This document shows positions 17,308 through 26,625 of a DNA stretch of 64,000 nucleotides, piece after piece. Position 1 is the stretch's first letter, and every line of letters begins with the position of its first letter. A program made the position numbers and the translations under genes. The DNA comes from Intestinibacter bartlettii (GTDB lineage Bacteria; Bacillota; Clostridia; Peptostreptococcales; Peptostreptococcaceae). The stretch lies in contig CP102273.1 in assembly GCA_025148965.1 (NCBI GenBank), positions 1,798,001 through 1,862,000 on the forward strand. Direction: 5' to 3'. The notes beneath the pieces were generated by a model. That model was not told where the DNA came from. It saw only the letters and a program-made list of their open reading frames with translations, and did no database searches.

Positions 17308-17886
17308 TTATATATTTACTCCAAAGTTTTTACAAAGTGCTTCAAGTCCACCTTCAAATCCTGAGCCTAATGCGTTAAATTTCCATTCTCCATTATGTCT
17401 ATATATTTCGCAAACAACTATTGCAGTTTCTATTGAAAAATCTTCGCCTAATTCATAGTTTAAAAGTTCTTGATTTGTATCTTCATCTATTACTCTTACA
17501 TAAGAATTACTAACTTGTCCAAAATTTTGTCTTCTTTCTAATGCTTCATGTATTGTTACAGTAAATGCAATTTTACTTATGTTTTGTGGTACTAGACTTA
17601 AATCTACTTTTACTTGTTCATCATCGCCATCGCCTTCCCCAGTTAAATTATCTCCTAGATGTTCAACTGCTCCTGATGAATGTTTTAAGTTATTGTAGAA
17701 AACGAAATCTGTATCAGCATTCACTTTGCCATTTTCATCTAATAAAAAAGCTGCTGAGTCTAGGTCAAAATCAAATCCTCCATCGTATTTATTAGTGTCC
17801 CATCCTAATCCTACAACAATATGTTTAAGACCTGGGTTTCCTTTAGTTAAGCTTACCTTTTGACCTTTTGATAATGTGATTGCCAT
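17308..17886 (-). CDS. terD: TerD-family protein
   Basis: First gene of the Ter operon, 192 aa. The ATG at 17886 ([10 protein letters not shown]) is chosen because AAAGGAGAG lies 7 bases upstream; an open frame reaching 17970 has no ribosome site and its extra 28 residues do not resemble TerD. Core motifs: [71 protein letters not shown]. Almost identical in layout to the next gene. The 180 bases upstream are shared with the divergent SOD-like gene, so the two may be regulated together. Confidence 0.94.
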   Translation of the reverse strand: MAITLSKGQKVSLTKGNPGLKHIVVGLGWDTNKYDGGFDFDLDSAAFLLDENGKVNADTDFVFYNNLKHSSGAVEHLGDNLTGEGDGDDEQVKVDLSLVPQNISKIAFTVTIHEALERRQNFGQVSNSYVRVIDEDTNQELLNYELGEDFSIETAIVVCEIYRHNGEWKFNALGSGFEGGLEALCKNFGVNI

Positions 17887-17991
17887 TTGTATCTCTCCTT
17901 TTTTAATTTTTATTAAATATAATACCCTATTAAATACTATTATATCATTTTTACATCGTATAGGAAACAATATTGAGCTTTATATTCATTT

Positions 17992-18023
17992 TTGTAATGT
18001 TAAAATTTTTATAATTATATAAT
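17992..18023 (+). promoter_or_regulatory. Probable promoter of the SOD-like gene
   Basis: TTGTAA at 17992-17997 is followed 17-20 bases later by overlapping TTATAT and TATAAT. It lies about 45 bases before the start codon. A minus-strand TATAAT (plus-strand ATTATA at 17939-17944) may serve the divergent terD gene, though no good -35 goes with it. Confidence 0.4.
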
Positions 18024-18065
18024 AGTTTTTTAGTTTTGTAACATAATAAAATTGAGGTGATCAAT

Positions 18066-18725
18066 TTGAAAAATTTAATCTTATTTCTATTAATTTTAAG
18101 CATAAATATATGTCCTAGCTACTCATATGCTCTAAACTTTTCAGAATTAAAACCTATTAAATTAAATTATAATTTTTATGATTTAAATGATTTTATAAAC
18201 TCCAATGAATTAAAATATTCCTATTGCCAATATGGAGCTTATTTAGATAATTTAAACCATATATTAAAAGATTATAAAGAATTTAAAGATGCTTCTCTCA
18301 AAGATTTACTTACTAATTTAGATTCTATGCCAGATGAAATAGCTTTAAAAGTTAAGATAAATGCTTCAAATGCTTTAAATTACGAGTATTTTTTCAATAA
18401 TTTATCATCTGAAAAAACATTCGCAAAGGGAAAAATATTAAAAGAAATAAATAATTCCTTCTCATCATTTGACAACTTTAAAAAAGAATTTGAAAAGATA
18501 GCGTTAAATTCAAATTCTGATTGGATATTTTTAGCGTTAAATTCTCAAAACAAATTATACTTAACTACATCTAAAGAAGTTTCATCTCCTGTAATCTATA
18601 AAGATAAAATCATTCTTTGTCTAAATCTAGATAAAGAAATCTATTCTAATAGAGAACAAATAATACATAATTTTTTAAATTATGTAGACTGGAATATAGC
18701 TAATAAAAATTATAATTCTAAATAA
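18066..18725 (+). CDS. Exported superoxide-dismutase-like protein lacking all metal ligands
   Basis: 219 aa, starting at TTG 18066 because the GTG at 18057 lies inside the GAGGTGATC ribosome site. Residues 1-22 are a signal peptide (cleavage near YSYA-LN). The rest follows Fe/Mn superoxide dismutase: KLNYNFYDLNDF (for LPY-ALEP), AYLDNLNHILKDY (for TYVNNLN), SLKDLLTNLDSMPDE, SFSSFDNFKKEFEKIA, NSDWIFLALNSQNKLYL and FLNYVDWNIANKNY. By hand alignment the four ligands are replaced: His26 by Tyr51, His81 by Tyr106, Asp167 by Asn187, His171 by Glu191. It therefore cannot bind metal in the usual way. Divergent from the Ter operon. A structural or binding role outside the cell is the likeliest reading; function unknown. 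Confidence 0.75.
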   Translation: MKNLILFLLILSINICPSYSYALNFSELKPIKLNYNFYDLNDFINSNELKYSYCQYGAYLDNLNHILKDYKEFKDASLKDLLTNLDSMPDEIALKVKINASNALNYEYFFNNLSSEKTFAKGKILKEINNSFSSFDNFKKEFEKIALNSNSDWIFLALNSQNKLYLTTSKEVSSPVIYKDKIILCLNLDKEIYSNREQIIHNFLNYVDWNIANKNYNSK

Positions 18726-18755
18726 AATTAGAGGTTAAATTTTAACCTCTAATTT
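18725..18755. terminator. Bidirectional terminator
   Basis: AAATTAGAGGTTAA and TTAACCTCTAATTT form a nearly loopless perfect inverted repeat between two convergent genes; it can serve both strands. Confidence 0.85.
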
Positions 18756-18757
18756 CT

Positions 18758-19408
18758 TTATCTTACTTCTTTTTTTATATCAATATAATCATCATTTTGA
18801 TTTTCTTCATCTTTATTTTCTTTATTGTGTACTCTTTCTTCTATATATTCTAAGTCTTTATTTAATTTATTGCCTAATACCCATGCTAAAAATACTACTA
18901 CACAGAATCCAATTATTTTTATCGGACTCGTAATAAATCCATATATATCTTGACCAATATAACTTACTACTAAAAACATTATAAATTTCCCCGATAAAAC
19001 TGCTGACATAAATGTAGTCTTATCTCTTTTAGTTATTGCAGATGCAATAGTTATTACACAAGCAGGTAAAAATGGACAGGCATATGCTATAAATAAAAGT
19101 TTAAACCCTTTTTTATCCACCCATAATATTGCTTTTTTTATCTTTTCATTTTTAATTTTTTCTAATAATTTGCTGTTTTCTCCTATTTTTGAAACTAATA
19201 AAAATAAACATATTGTTCCAGTTACTGAGCCTAGCCATGATATCAAAAACCCTTTTACCATACCAAATAGTGCTGCATTAGCTGTTACTATTGCAACTAA
19301 AGGTAACATAGGTATAAAACTTTCTATAAATGAACTGAAAAACCCTACACATATCGAAAGTAATAAGTAATCTTGAACTAAATTTTGTAAAGCTTGTAAG
19401 TATTGCAT
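18758..19408 (-). CDS. TVP38/TMEM64-family (VTT) membrane protein
   Basis: Integral membrane protein of 216 aa. It carries the family's re-entrant-loop signature: FSSFIESFIPMLPLVAIVTA then ALFGMVKGFLISWLGSVTGT, and later ACPFLPACVITIASAITK with VLSGKFIMFLVVSYIG. The last 45 residues are a charged cytoplasmic tail. VTT proteins are related to DedA and to eukaryotic lipid scramblases, and some bacterial members move lipid carriers; a specific substrate cannot be read here. Single-gene unit on the minus strand, converging on the SOD-like gene. Confidence 0.87.
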   Translation of the reverse strand: MQYLQALQNLVQDYLLLSICVGFFSSFIESFIPMLPLVAIVTANAALFGMVKGFLISWLGSVTGTICLFLLVSKIGENSKLLEKIKNEKIKKAILWVDKKGFKLLFIAYACPFLPACVITIASAITKRDKTTFMSAVLSGKFIMFLVVSYIGQDIYGFITSPIKIIGFCVVVFLAWVLGNKLNKDLEYIEERVHNKENKDEENQNDDYIDIKKEVR

Positions 19409-19585
19409 CTTTCCACTCTCCTCAGTTTTAAAAATTAAAACTTTTCTTAAAGAGATTTAATTCTTTTTGTTTTTATAATCTCTTATCATTATGTTTCTTA
19501 TTAAGATAATTATACATTATTTGATGAAATTATTTATTTAATTATTCTTACATTTTACTGACAAATTTGTAATTTTATTTAAAAA

Positions 19586-19619
19586 AAGAGCTTAAAAATC
19601 TATAAATCTTTAAGCTCTT
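19586..19619 (-). terminator. Terminator after mscS
   Basis: AAGAGCTTAAA pairs with TTTAAGCTCTT around a 12-base loop; on the minus strand it is followed by a run of seven T. Confidence 0.88.
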
Positions 19620-19627
19620 ACAAAATT

Positions 19628-20494
19628 CTACTCTTTTATGTTTTTTAAATGTAAATCCATTTGAGGATATGGTATATCGATATGTTCTTCATCAAACCTA
19701 TTTTTAACTGATTCTAATAAGTCAAAGTAAACAGTCCAGTAATCTGAGTTTTTAACCCAAACTCTAACTGTAAAATCTAGTGAACTAGCATTTTGGTGAA
19801 TAAGACCTATAAATGGCTCTGGTTTTTGTAAAATAAGCTTGTGTTTATCTACTATTTCTTTTAAAACTCTTCTAACTTTTAATAAATCCGAGTCATATGA
19901 AACCGAAAAAACTAAGTCTACTCTTCTAGTTTCTTTGGCTGAATAATTTATCAAACTTCCATTAGATAACGTACCATTTGGTATCATTACTAATTTATTG
20001 TCTATTGTCGCTAAGTTTGTGTAAAATACACCTATTTGTTCTACCGTTCCTTCAAAACCTGCAGCTTGGATATAATCCCCCACTTTAAACGGTCTTAAGA
20101 ATAGTATTATAAATCCTCCTGCAAAGTTTGATAAGCTTCCTTGAAGTGCTAGACCTACAGCAACCCCAGCTGAAGCTAATATAGCAGCAAGCCCTGTAAG
20201 TTTAACATCCCAATATCCACCTATTATAATTAATAATAAAATACATTTTAATGATATATTAATACATGATTTTAAAAATTTTACTATTGTAACATCTACA
20301 GCTTTTAGTTCTGCAAATTTTAAAAACTTCTTTGATATATTATTTATTATTTTAAACCCAATAGCTATTACAAGAACGCCTATTATAAGTTTAACACCTA
20401 TATCTATACCGTCATTTAATACCCAATTTGAAAGTCTCTTCATAAAAGTAGAAAAAGACAGGTGATCAAAGTTCATGTTTGAAATTTCTTCCAC
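19628..20494 (-). CDS. mscS: Small-conductance mechanosensitive channel
   Basis: Membrane channel that opens under tension to release solutes. 288 aa, the standard MscS length. Three membrane helices, with the pore helix LAAILASAGVAVGLALQGSLSNFAGG (glycine/alanine pattern seen in two pieces), then the beta-domain landmarks RPFKVGDYIQAAGFEGTVE and MIPNGTLSNGSLINYS, and a C-terminal alpha/beta domain ending IPYPQMDLHL. Start is GTG at 20494 with AGGAGG seven bases before. Single gene with its own terminator. Confidence 0.94.
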   Translation of the reverse strand: MEEISNMNFDHLSFSTFMKRLSNWVLNDGIDIGVKLIIGVLVIAIGFKIINNISKKFLKFAELKAVDVTIVKFLKSCINISLKCILLLIIIGGYWDVKLTGLAAILASAGVAVGLALQGSLSNFAGGFIILFLRPFKVGDYIQAAGFEGTVEQIGVFYTNLATIDNKLVMIPNGTLSNGSLINYSAKETRRVDLVFSVSYDSDLLKVRRVLKEIVDKHKLILQKPEPFIGLIHQNASSLDFTVRVWVKNSDYWTVYFDLLESVKNRFDEEHIDIPYPQMDLHLKNIKE

Positions 20495-20707
20495 AGTATT
20501 TCCTCCTCAATATTTTGTATATTCTCATATATAATAACATACTTTTAAATTATATTCGACCCGTAGATTACAAAATTCTAGTTTAATCCCTCTTTTTAGA
20601 CACTCAGAAATATTTACCATTACTTACCTTTGATTTTTGGAAATATTTGAGCTATTATTTAATCAAAGTCATATTTTATATATTATGCACATCAAGGGGG
20701 AATATAG

Positions 20708-21094
20708 ATGAAAAGATTATGTACTAATTGCAAGGGAGAAAATGAATATATAATATCAGAAACTTCATCTAGTTATGTTTATTGTGAAGATTGTGGAAAT
20801 ATGAAACAAATTGCATTAAAACAAGATATATTTGACTCAATTTTAAAATCTATGGATACATATTTCAAACATACTAAAGTGAAATCAATATACGATTTAA
20901 AAGTAATTGTAAAATTTAAAGATGGATTTTTAGTAGAAGAAATAAACGGGAATATATTAAAGAAAAAACCTTGTCCTTTTACACTTTCAAAAAAGGATGA
21001 ATATTTTTTCAAAAATACAGTGGATTATTTAATAGAAGATGACTTACATATTAGTAGTTCAGAAATAGAATTACATATCGAATTTATCAATTAA
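20708..21094 (+). CDS. Small zinc-ribbon protein, unknown function
   Basis: 128 aa. The N-terminus holds two CxxC pairs (CTNCKGEN at residues 4-7 and CEDCGN about 20 residues later), a zinc-ribbon knuckle. The remainder is predicted alpha/beta with SIYDLKVIVKFKDGFLVEE and a Lys-rich stretch KKKPCPFTLSKKD. No membrane segment or signal peptide. Ribosome site AAGGGGGAA. It stands alone with a terminator at its 3' end. Not assigned to a family. Confidence 0.72.
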   Translation: MKRLCTNCKGENEYIISETSSSYVYCEDCGNMKQIALKQDIFDSILKSMDTYFKHTKVKSIYDLKVIVKFKDGFLVEEINGNILKKKPCPFTLSKKDEYFFKNTVDYLIEDDLHISSSEIELHIEFIN

Positions 21095-21107
21095 ATCAAT
21101 TATCAGT

Positions 21108-21145
21108 AAAAGGGCTATCTCAATTTTTCTTGTGATAACCCTTTT
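21108..21145 (+). terminator. Terminator after the zinc-ribbon gene
   Basis: AAAAGGGCTATCTCAA pairs with TTGTGATAACCCTTTT with one mismatch and is followed by T-rich sequence. Confidence 0.8.
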
Positions 21146-21233
21146 ATTCATTTTCTATGTATAAATTGATTCTAATCTATTGTAATTTATAATTGCTGTA
21201 TTTTTATTTAATCTATTTAACATATTTTTATCT

Positions 21234-21983
21234 TTAGCAATTAAAAATTATATTACATATTAATGCAAAAAATTCTCTAGTATAATTTAGTATAAACAAG
21301 GCCCCATTTGAGCTTGATGTATAAAATGTAGTATTTGCATATCCTACTCTCTTAGATATTATCTTACTTCTAAGCGTGTGAAAGTCAGTTGTTATAACTT
21401 TTATATTTAAATTTTCTATTTTCTTATGTGAATCGCCTTCTATTATTTTTTTAGAAAAACAAAAATTTTCTTTTGTTGTTCTTGACTTATCTTCCATAAT
21501 AATATTTTTTTCGTCTATTCCCTTAGATAGTAAATAACTTTTCATTGCAGAAGCTTCACTTATATTTTCACCTCTACCTTGTCCTCCCGATACTATTATC
21601 TTTGGATTGTCATGTGTTAAATACAAATATTCTACACAGCTATCTAATCTTTCTTTAAGACTCTGGCTTATTTTATTTTTATTTACTAATGCGCCTAAAA
21701 CTATTATATAATCACATTTTGTATCTAAGTCGTGTTTTGGATATAAAACCATTATAGATTCTACTAAGATAAATATTATCAAGACACAACAAATCACCCC
21801 CTTTACAATTTTGTATAGTGTACATTTTTTATTTAAATATTTTTTTATAAAGTGATATATAAAACATAGTAATCCCAAAATTAAAAACAAATACTTAAAC
21901 ATTAAAAGGGACATAAAATTTATTATTATAAAATAAAAAATAAAAAGAGAACCTACTATTAAATCTATATTTCTTTTTAACAT
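21234..21983 (-). CDS. YdcF/DUF218-family membrane protein
   Basis: 249 aa with three or four N-terminal membrane helices (to about residue 85) and a DUF218 domain: CDYIIVLGALVN, SLKERLDSCVEYLY, KIIVSGGQGRGENISEASAM, SKGIDEKNIIMEDKSRTTKEN and VITTDFHTLRS. The family includes SanA and ElyC, which act in envelope integrity, and a conserved Asp/Glu/His set is kept. The ribosome site is weak (AAAGGA is about 20 bases from the start). It follows the cardiolipin synthase gene after 34 bases in transcription direction, so the two may be cotranscribed. Confidence 0.87.
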   Translation of the reverse strand: MLKRNIDLIVGSLFIFYFIIINFMSLLMFKYLFLILGLLCFIYHFIKKYLNKKCTLYKIVKGVICCVLIIFILVESIMVLYPKHDLDTKCDYIIVLGALVNKNKISQSLKERLDSCVEYLYLTHDNPKIIVSGGQGRGENISEASAMKSYLLSKGIDEKNIIMEDKSRTTKENFCFSKKIIEGDSHKKIENLNIKVITTDFHTLRSKIISKRVGYANTTFYTSSSNGALFILNYTREFFALICNIIFNC

Positions 21984-22017
21984 ATTGTAATTTTTTTAGT
22001 TTATCCTTTCTTCAATT

Positions 22018-23547
22018 TTATAAAAGTGGTGCAAACATTCTTATTATCAATCTCAAAACTTTTCTTATACTACTTGTATTTTTACATTCCTCCATTGTGA
22101 CTTTATGGCATCTTTTTAGAGTTTCTAAATAATCGTCTTTCATGGATTTTATGCTCTCTGTTTTATAAAGCCATACACCACATTCATAGTGAAGATAAAG
22201 GCTTCTAAAATCAAGATTTATACTTCCCACTACTCCATATTCATCATCAACTACGAATGTCTTAGCATGCATAAATCCTGGTGTAAATTCATAGATTTCT
22301 ATTCCATCTTTAATAAAAGATTCATAATATGATTTTGTGACAGCGTGGACAAACTTTTTATCTGGAATATAAGGCGTTACGATTTTTATATCCACACCAG
22401 ATTTTGCAGCGATTTTTAATGCTGTAGCCATTTCGTTATCGATTATAAGATATGGAGTGTTTATATAAATATAGTCTTTTGCTTTATTTATCAAATTAAG
22501 ATATACTGTTTCACCAATTGGTTCGTTGATAAGAGGGCTATCATCAAAAGGTTGGACATATCCTTTTGAATTATAATACTTATTTTTAGATGGTTTAAAC
22601 TTAATATAATCTTCTTCTTTATTATCTATATAATCCCACATAGATAAAAACATCACAGTCAAATTCCATACAGCATCGCCTTTTAGCATAATTCCTGCAT
22701 CTTTCCAATATCCGTGTTTTTCATATTCATTTATATATTCATCAGCTAAGTTTATGCCACCAGTAAAACCTACATCTCCATCTATAACTACTATTTTTCT
22801 ATGATCTCTATTGTTAAGTCTTCTTGTAAAAAACGGCTTTATAGGATTAAAAACTCTACATTTTATTCCTTTTGCTTCTAAAGTATTCTTATAATTATGC
22901 GGAAGTGTTACTATGCATCCCACATCATCGTAAATAAGTCTTACATCTACACCTTGTTTTGCTTTTTCTTCTAAAATTTCTAATATAGAATTAAACATTT
23001 TTCCTTCTTGTATAATAAAATACTCTAAAAATATAAATTTCTCTGCTTTTTTTAATTCTCTCAAAAGTGCTTCAAATTTTTCTTCACCAATTTTAAAATA
23101 AGTTGTTTCTGTATTATTGTAAACTGGACATTTTGCATAATTTAAAATATATTCACTTTGATTTTTAGCGTATATACTTTTATCTCCAATTTTTTTTATT
23201 ATCTCATCGTCTTGCTTTAGAGAGTTTGTCATCTCTATATTTTGTATAACCATCTTTAGTTTTTCCCTTGTACTAAGCTTATTTCCTCCATACAAAAGGT
23301 AAAAAAGACCTCCAAATATCGGAAAAATCATAACTGGTACAATCCATGCTATCTTATAACTTGGATTGCTTTTGTTATTTATAATTATAAAAACTATAAT
23401 AATACTAAGCGTTAGAGAAGCTAAATAAAAATCAAAGAAACTTTCACTGTATTTTAATAAGAAGAATGATATAACCCCTATCTGCAATATAAATGAGCTT
23501 ACTAAAAGTATTACCCTTTGTACAACCCTTTTTAATAAAACATTCAT
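22018..23547 (-). CDS. cls: Cardiolipin synthase
   Basis: Phospholipase D-superfamily enzyme joining two phosphatidylglycerols into cardiolipin at the membrane. 509 aa, usual length. Two N-terminal helices, then two HKD motifs: NHRDHRKIVVIDGDVGFTGG and HAKTFVVDDEYGVVGSINLD. The segment WIVPVMIFPIFGGLFYLLYG before the catalytic domain is typical of bacterial Cls. ATG start with AAAGGAG. Catalytic His, Lys and Asp are intact in both motifs. Confidence 0.95.
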   Translation of the reverse strand: MNVLLKRVVQRVILLVSSFILQIGVISFFLLKYSESFFDFYLASLTLSIIIVFIIINNKSNPSYKIAWIVPVMIFPIFGGLFYLLYGGNKLSTREKLKMVIQNIEMTNSLKQDDEIIKKIGDKSIYAKNQSEYILNYAKCPVYNNTETTYFKIGEEKFEALLRELKKAEKFIFLEYFIIQEGKMFNSILEILEEKAKQGVDVRLIYDDVGCIVTLPHNYKNTLEAKGIKCRVFNPIKPFFTRRLNNRDHRKIVVIDGDVGFTGGINLADEYINEYEKHGYWKDAGIMLKGDAVWNLTVMFLSMWDYIDNKEEDYIKFKPSKNKYYNSKGYVQPFDDSPLINEPIGETVYLNLINKAKDYIYINTPYLIIDNEMATALKIAAKSGVDIKIVTPYIPDKKFVHAVTKSYYESFIKDGIEIYEFTPGFMHAKTFVVDDEYGVVGSINLDFRSLYLHYECGVWLYKTESIKSMKDDYLETLKRCHKVTMEECKNTSSIRKVLRLIIRMFAPLL

Positions 23548-23667
23548 GATTTAACTCCTTTAAATATATTAACCCTATACTCCCTAATTTTAACAAGTTC
23601 TACATATATTATATTATGAAATTTATACTTTTTATTTAATACTAATAAATTATTTTTAAATTTTAAA

Positions 23668-23704
23668 AGAACCACTACATATCGATTATATACATAGTGG
23701 TTCT
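23668..23704 (-). terminator. Terminator of the aspS-gatCAB operon
   Basis: AGAACCACTA pairs with TAGTGGTTCT; the minus strand continues into TTTTAAAATTT just after gatB. Confidence 0.85.
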
Positions 23705-23718
23705 CTAAAATCAATTTT

Positions 23719-25161
23719 CTATACTAAAATTGCTAATTTATCATCTATCATCTTTTTAGCGATTTGTGGATTTGCTTGACCTTTTGAAGCTTTCATAACT
23801 TGTCCCATTAGATAACCTGCAGCTTGTTTTTTACCAGCTTTAAAGTCTTCTATTGATTGTGGATTATTTTTAAGCACTTCATCTACTAATTTTTCAAGTT
23901 CATCACTTGAACTTATTTGAGCAAGTCCTTTTTCTTCTATTATAACGTCTGGTGACTTATTAGTATCGAACATTTCTGCAAATACTTCTTTACCAGCAGT
24001 TTTACTTATTTTACCTTCATCTATAACTTGTATTAAATGAGCTAAATTTTTAGGATCCATAGTTATATCTTCTGGTTCTAATCCTTTTTTATTTAATAAT
24101 CTAAGCATATCTCCTAATATGTAGTTGTCTACAACTTTAGGATCTACACCAAGTGCAACTGTATCTTCATAGAAATGTGCTAGAGTTTTGTTTGCAATTA
24201 TTATAGATGCATCTTTTTGAGGTATTTTATAATCTCTAACAAATCTTTGTCTTTTCTCTGCTGGCATTTCTGGAAGATTAGCTCTTGTTTCATCTATAAA
24301 TTCTTGTTGTATTATAATAGGTGTTAAATCTGGTTCTGGGAAATATCTGTAGTCATGAGCTTCTTCTTTTGAACGCATTGGTAAAGTTTTAGCTTTTGCA
24401 GCATCCCATCTTCTTGTTTCTTGTTTTATTTTATATTCTTCACCGTATTGATATAATTCTCTTTGTCTTTTTTCTTCTCTTTCTAGAGCTTTTTGAACTT
24501 CTCTAAATGAGTTTATATTTTTTATTTCGACTTTTGTTCCGTATTCTTCTTGTCCAACAGGTCTTATAGATATATTGGCATCACATCTTATTGAACCTTG
24601 TTCCATACGACAGTCAGATACTTCAGCATATTCAAGAATACCTTTTAATTGTCTCATAAATTCTGCAGCTTCTGCAGGAGAACGTAAATCTGGTTCTGTA
24701 ACTATTTCTATTAGTGGCACACCACATCTGTTGTAGTCTATTAATGAATATGGTTCATCTTCTAAATGCACAAGTTTCCCTGCATCTTCTTCTATATGTA
24801 TTCTATTTATTCTTACTTTAACTTCTTTTCCTTCAAAATCAAATTTAACAAGTCCTTCACCACACATTGGTATATCGTATTGTGATGTTTGGAAGTTTTT
24901 TGTTAAGTCAGGATAGAAGTAGTTTTTTCTGTCCATTTTATTGTAATTATTTATCTTACAACCAAGAGCAGTTCCAGCTTTTACTGCAAGTTTTATAACA
25001 TCTTCATTTAATACTGGTAAAGTCCCTGGAATACCTAGACATATTGGACAAGTATTTTCATTAGGTTTTTTACCAAATTCTGTAGAACAGCTACAGAATA
25101 TCTTTGTTTTTGTTTTTAATTCAGCATGTATTTCAAGCCCTATGACTGTTTCATATACCAT
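23719..25161 (-). CDS. gatB: Asp/Glu-tRNA amidotransferase subunit B
   Basis: Cytoplasmic kinase/tRNA-binding subunit of GatCAB, which amidates Asp-tRNA(Asn) and Glu-tRNA(Gln). 480 aa, full length. Clear landmarks: YETVIGLEIHAELKTKTKIF, a zinc-binding set CSCS and CPICLG, KNYFYPDLTKNFQTSQYDIP, SPAEAAEFMRQLKGIL, DCRMEQGSIRCDANIS, RYFPEPDLTP, and a C-terminal YqeY-like domain. It follows gatA after three bases and ends the operon. No GlnRS or AsnRS is in the window, consistent with the indirect pathway. Confidence 0.98.
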   Translation of the reverse strand: MVYETVIGLEIHAELKTKTKIFCSCSTEFGKKPNENTCPICLGIPGTLPVLNEDVIKLAVKAGTALGCKINNYNKMDRKNYFYPDLTKNFQTSQYDIPMCGEGLVKFDFEGKEVKVRINRIHIEEDAGKLVHLEDEPYSLIDYNRCGVPLIEIVTEPDLRSPAEAAEFMRQLKGILEYAEVSDCRMEQGSIRCDANISIRPVGQEEYGTKVEIKNINSFREVQKALEREEKRQRELYQYGEEYKIKQETRRWDAAKAKTLPMRSKEEAHDYRYFPEPDLTPIIIQQEFIDETRANLPEMPAEKRQRFVRDYKIPQKDASIIIANKTLAHFYEDTVALGVDPKVVDNYILGDMLRLLNKKGLEPEDITMDPKNLAHLIQVIDEGKISKTAGKEVFAEMFDTNKSPDVIIEEKGLAQISSSDELEKLVDEVLKNNPQSIEDFKAGKKQAAGYLMGQVMKASKGQANPQIAKKMIDDKLAILV

Positions 25162-25164
25162 AAT

Positions 25165-26613
25165 CTACACCTCTCTATCAAATTGTAGTGCTAATTTCTT
25201 TTCAAGTTGATAAGCTACTTTATATATCTTATCTTCACTAAATGTATCTCCTATTAATTGGATACCTACTGGAAGTCCTTCTTTGCTCTTTCCTCCTGGC
25301 ATTGATAATGCTGGAACTGTAGCTAAGTTTATATTTATTGTATAAATATCAGCTAAATACATTGCAGTTGGATCTTCACATCTTTCACCTATTTTAAATG
25401 GAAGTATTGGAGATACTGGTCCAAGTATTATATCGTATTTTTTGAAAGCTTCTTTAAATTCATCTTTTAATTTTGTTCTGAATTTTTGAGCTTTGTTGTA
25501 ATAAGCATCATAGTAACCTGATGATAATGCATAAGTACCAAGCATTATTCTTCTTTTTACCTCTTTTCCAAATCCTTCACTTCTACTTTTTTCTATCATA
25601 TCATCTACTGATGTGTAGTCTTTTGCTCTATATCCGTAGCTTACTGAGTTGAATCTCGCTAAGTTTGAACTAGCTTCAGCAGAAGATATTATGTAATATG
25701 GAGCAAGTCCATCTTTAGTTGATGGTAGTGAAAATTCTTCAACTTCACAACCTAATTCTTTTAAAGCTTCTAAGTCTTTAAGTACTATATCTTTTATTTC
25801 AGAATCTAGTCCTTTTTCTTCTATAAATTCTTTTGGTATACCTATTTTCATACCAGATATATCTTGACCTAATTCTTTTGTATAATCTACTTTTTCAAGT
25901 CCTTTTTTTGTAGTACAGTCTAAGTCATCTTCGCCTGCTATTATATTTAATAAATAAGCATTATCTTCTACATTCATAGAAAATGGTCCTATTTGGTCAA
26001 GTGAAGAACCAAATGCTACAAGTCCAAATCTAGATACTAAGCCATAAGTTGGTTTCATACCTACAATACCGCAAAATGATGCTGGTTGTCTTATTGAACC
26101 ACCAGTGTCAGAACCTAGTGCTAGTGGAACCATTTCAGACCCAACAGCAGCTGCTGAACCACCAGAAGACCCCCCTGGTACTCTAGTTATATCTATTGGG
26201 TTTTTAGTAACTTTCATAGCTGAATTTTCTGTTGAAGAACCCATAGCAAACTCATCTAAATTTGTTTTCCCTATAAGGATTGCATCCTCAGCTTGTAATT
26301 TTTTAATTACTGTTGCATCGTATGGTGGAACAAAATCTTCTAACATTTTTGATGCACAAGTTGTTCTTACACCATGTGTACATATATTATCTTTTATAGC
26401 TATTGGTATACCAGCAAGGCGTCCTAATTTTTCACCTTTAGCTACTTTTTCATCTATCTCTTTTGCTTTTTGTAGTGCTTCATCAGTTCTAAGTAATAAG
26501 AAAGCATCTATTTTATCTTCTTTTTTATTTATTGTATCTACATATGATTTAACTACATCATAGCTTTTTACTTCACCAGATTTTATCTTAGCTACTAATT
26601 CTTTTATACTCAT
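25165..26613 (-). CDS. gatA: Asp/Glu-tRNA amidotransferase subunit A
   Basis: Amidase subunit that releases ammonia from glutamine for GatB. 482 aa. Amidase signature: Lys in PIAIKDNICT, the Ser-cisSer-Lys triad with GGSSGGSAAAVGSEMVPLA and LGSDTGGSIRQPASFCGI, and KPTYGLVSRFGLVAFGSSLD. Start ATG behind AGGAGG. Twelve bases from gatC, three from gatB. All catalytic residues are in place. Confidence 0.98.
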   Translation of the reverse strand: MSIKELVAKIKSGEVKSYDVVKSYVDTINKKEDKIDAFLLLRTDEALQKAKEIDEKVAKGEKLGRLAGIPIAIKDNICTHGVRTTCASKMLEDFVPPYDATVIKKLQAEDAILIGKTNLDEFAMGSSTENSAMKVTKNPIDITRVPGGSSGGSAAAVGSEMVPLALGSDTGGSIRQPASFCGIVGMKPTYGLVSRFGLVAFGSSLDQIGPFSMNVEDNAYLLNIIAGEDDLDCTTKKGLEKVDYTKELGQDISGMKIGIPKEFIEEKGLDSEIKDIVLKDLEALKELGCEVEEFSLPSTKDGLAPYYIISSAEASSNLARFNSVSYGYRAKDYTSVDDMIEKSRSEGFGKEVKRRIMLGTYALSSGYYDAYYNKAQKFRTKLKDEFKEAFKKYDIILGPVSPILPFKIGERCEDPTAMYLADIYTININLATVPALSMPGGKSKEGLPVGIQLIGDTFSEDKIYKVAYQLEKKLALQFDREV

Positions 26614-26625
26614 TAAAACGTCCTC

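Noticed and set aside
17887-17970. Extended N-terminus for the first TerD copy
   Set aside because: A good ribosome site directly precedes the shorter start and the extra residues do not resemble TerD.
26105-26563. Long plus-strand frame opposite gatA
   Set aside because: gatA motifs are unambiguous on the minus strand; this is a codon-bias shadow.
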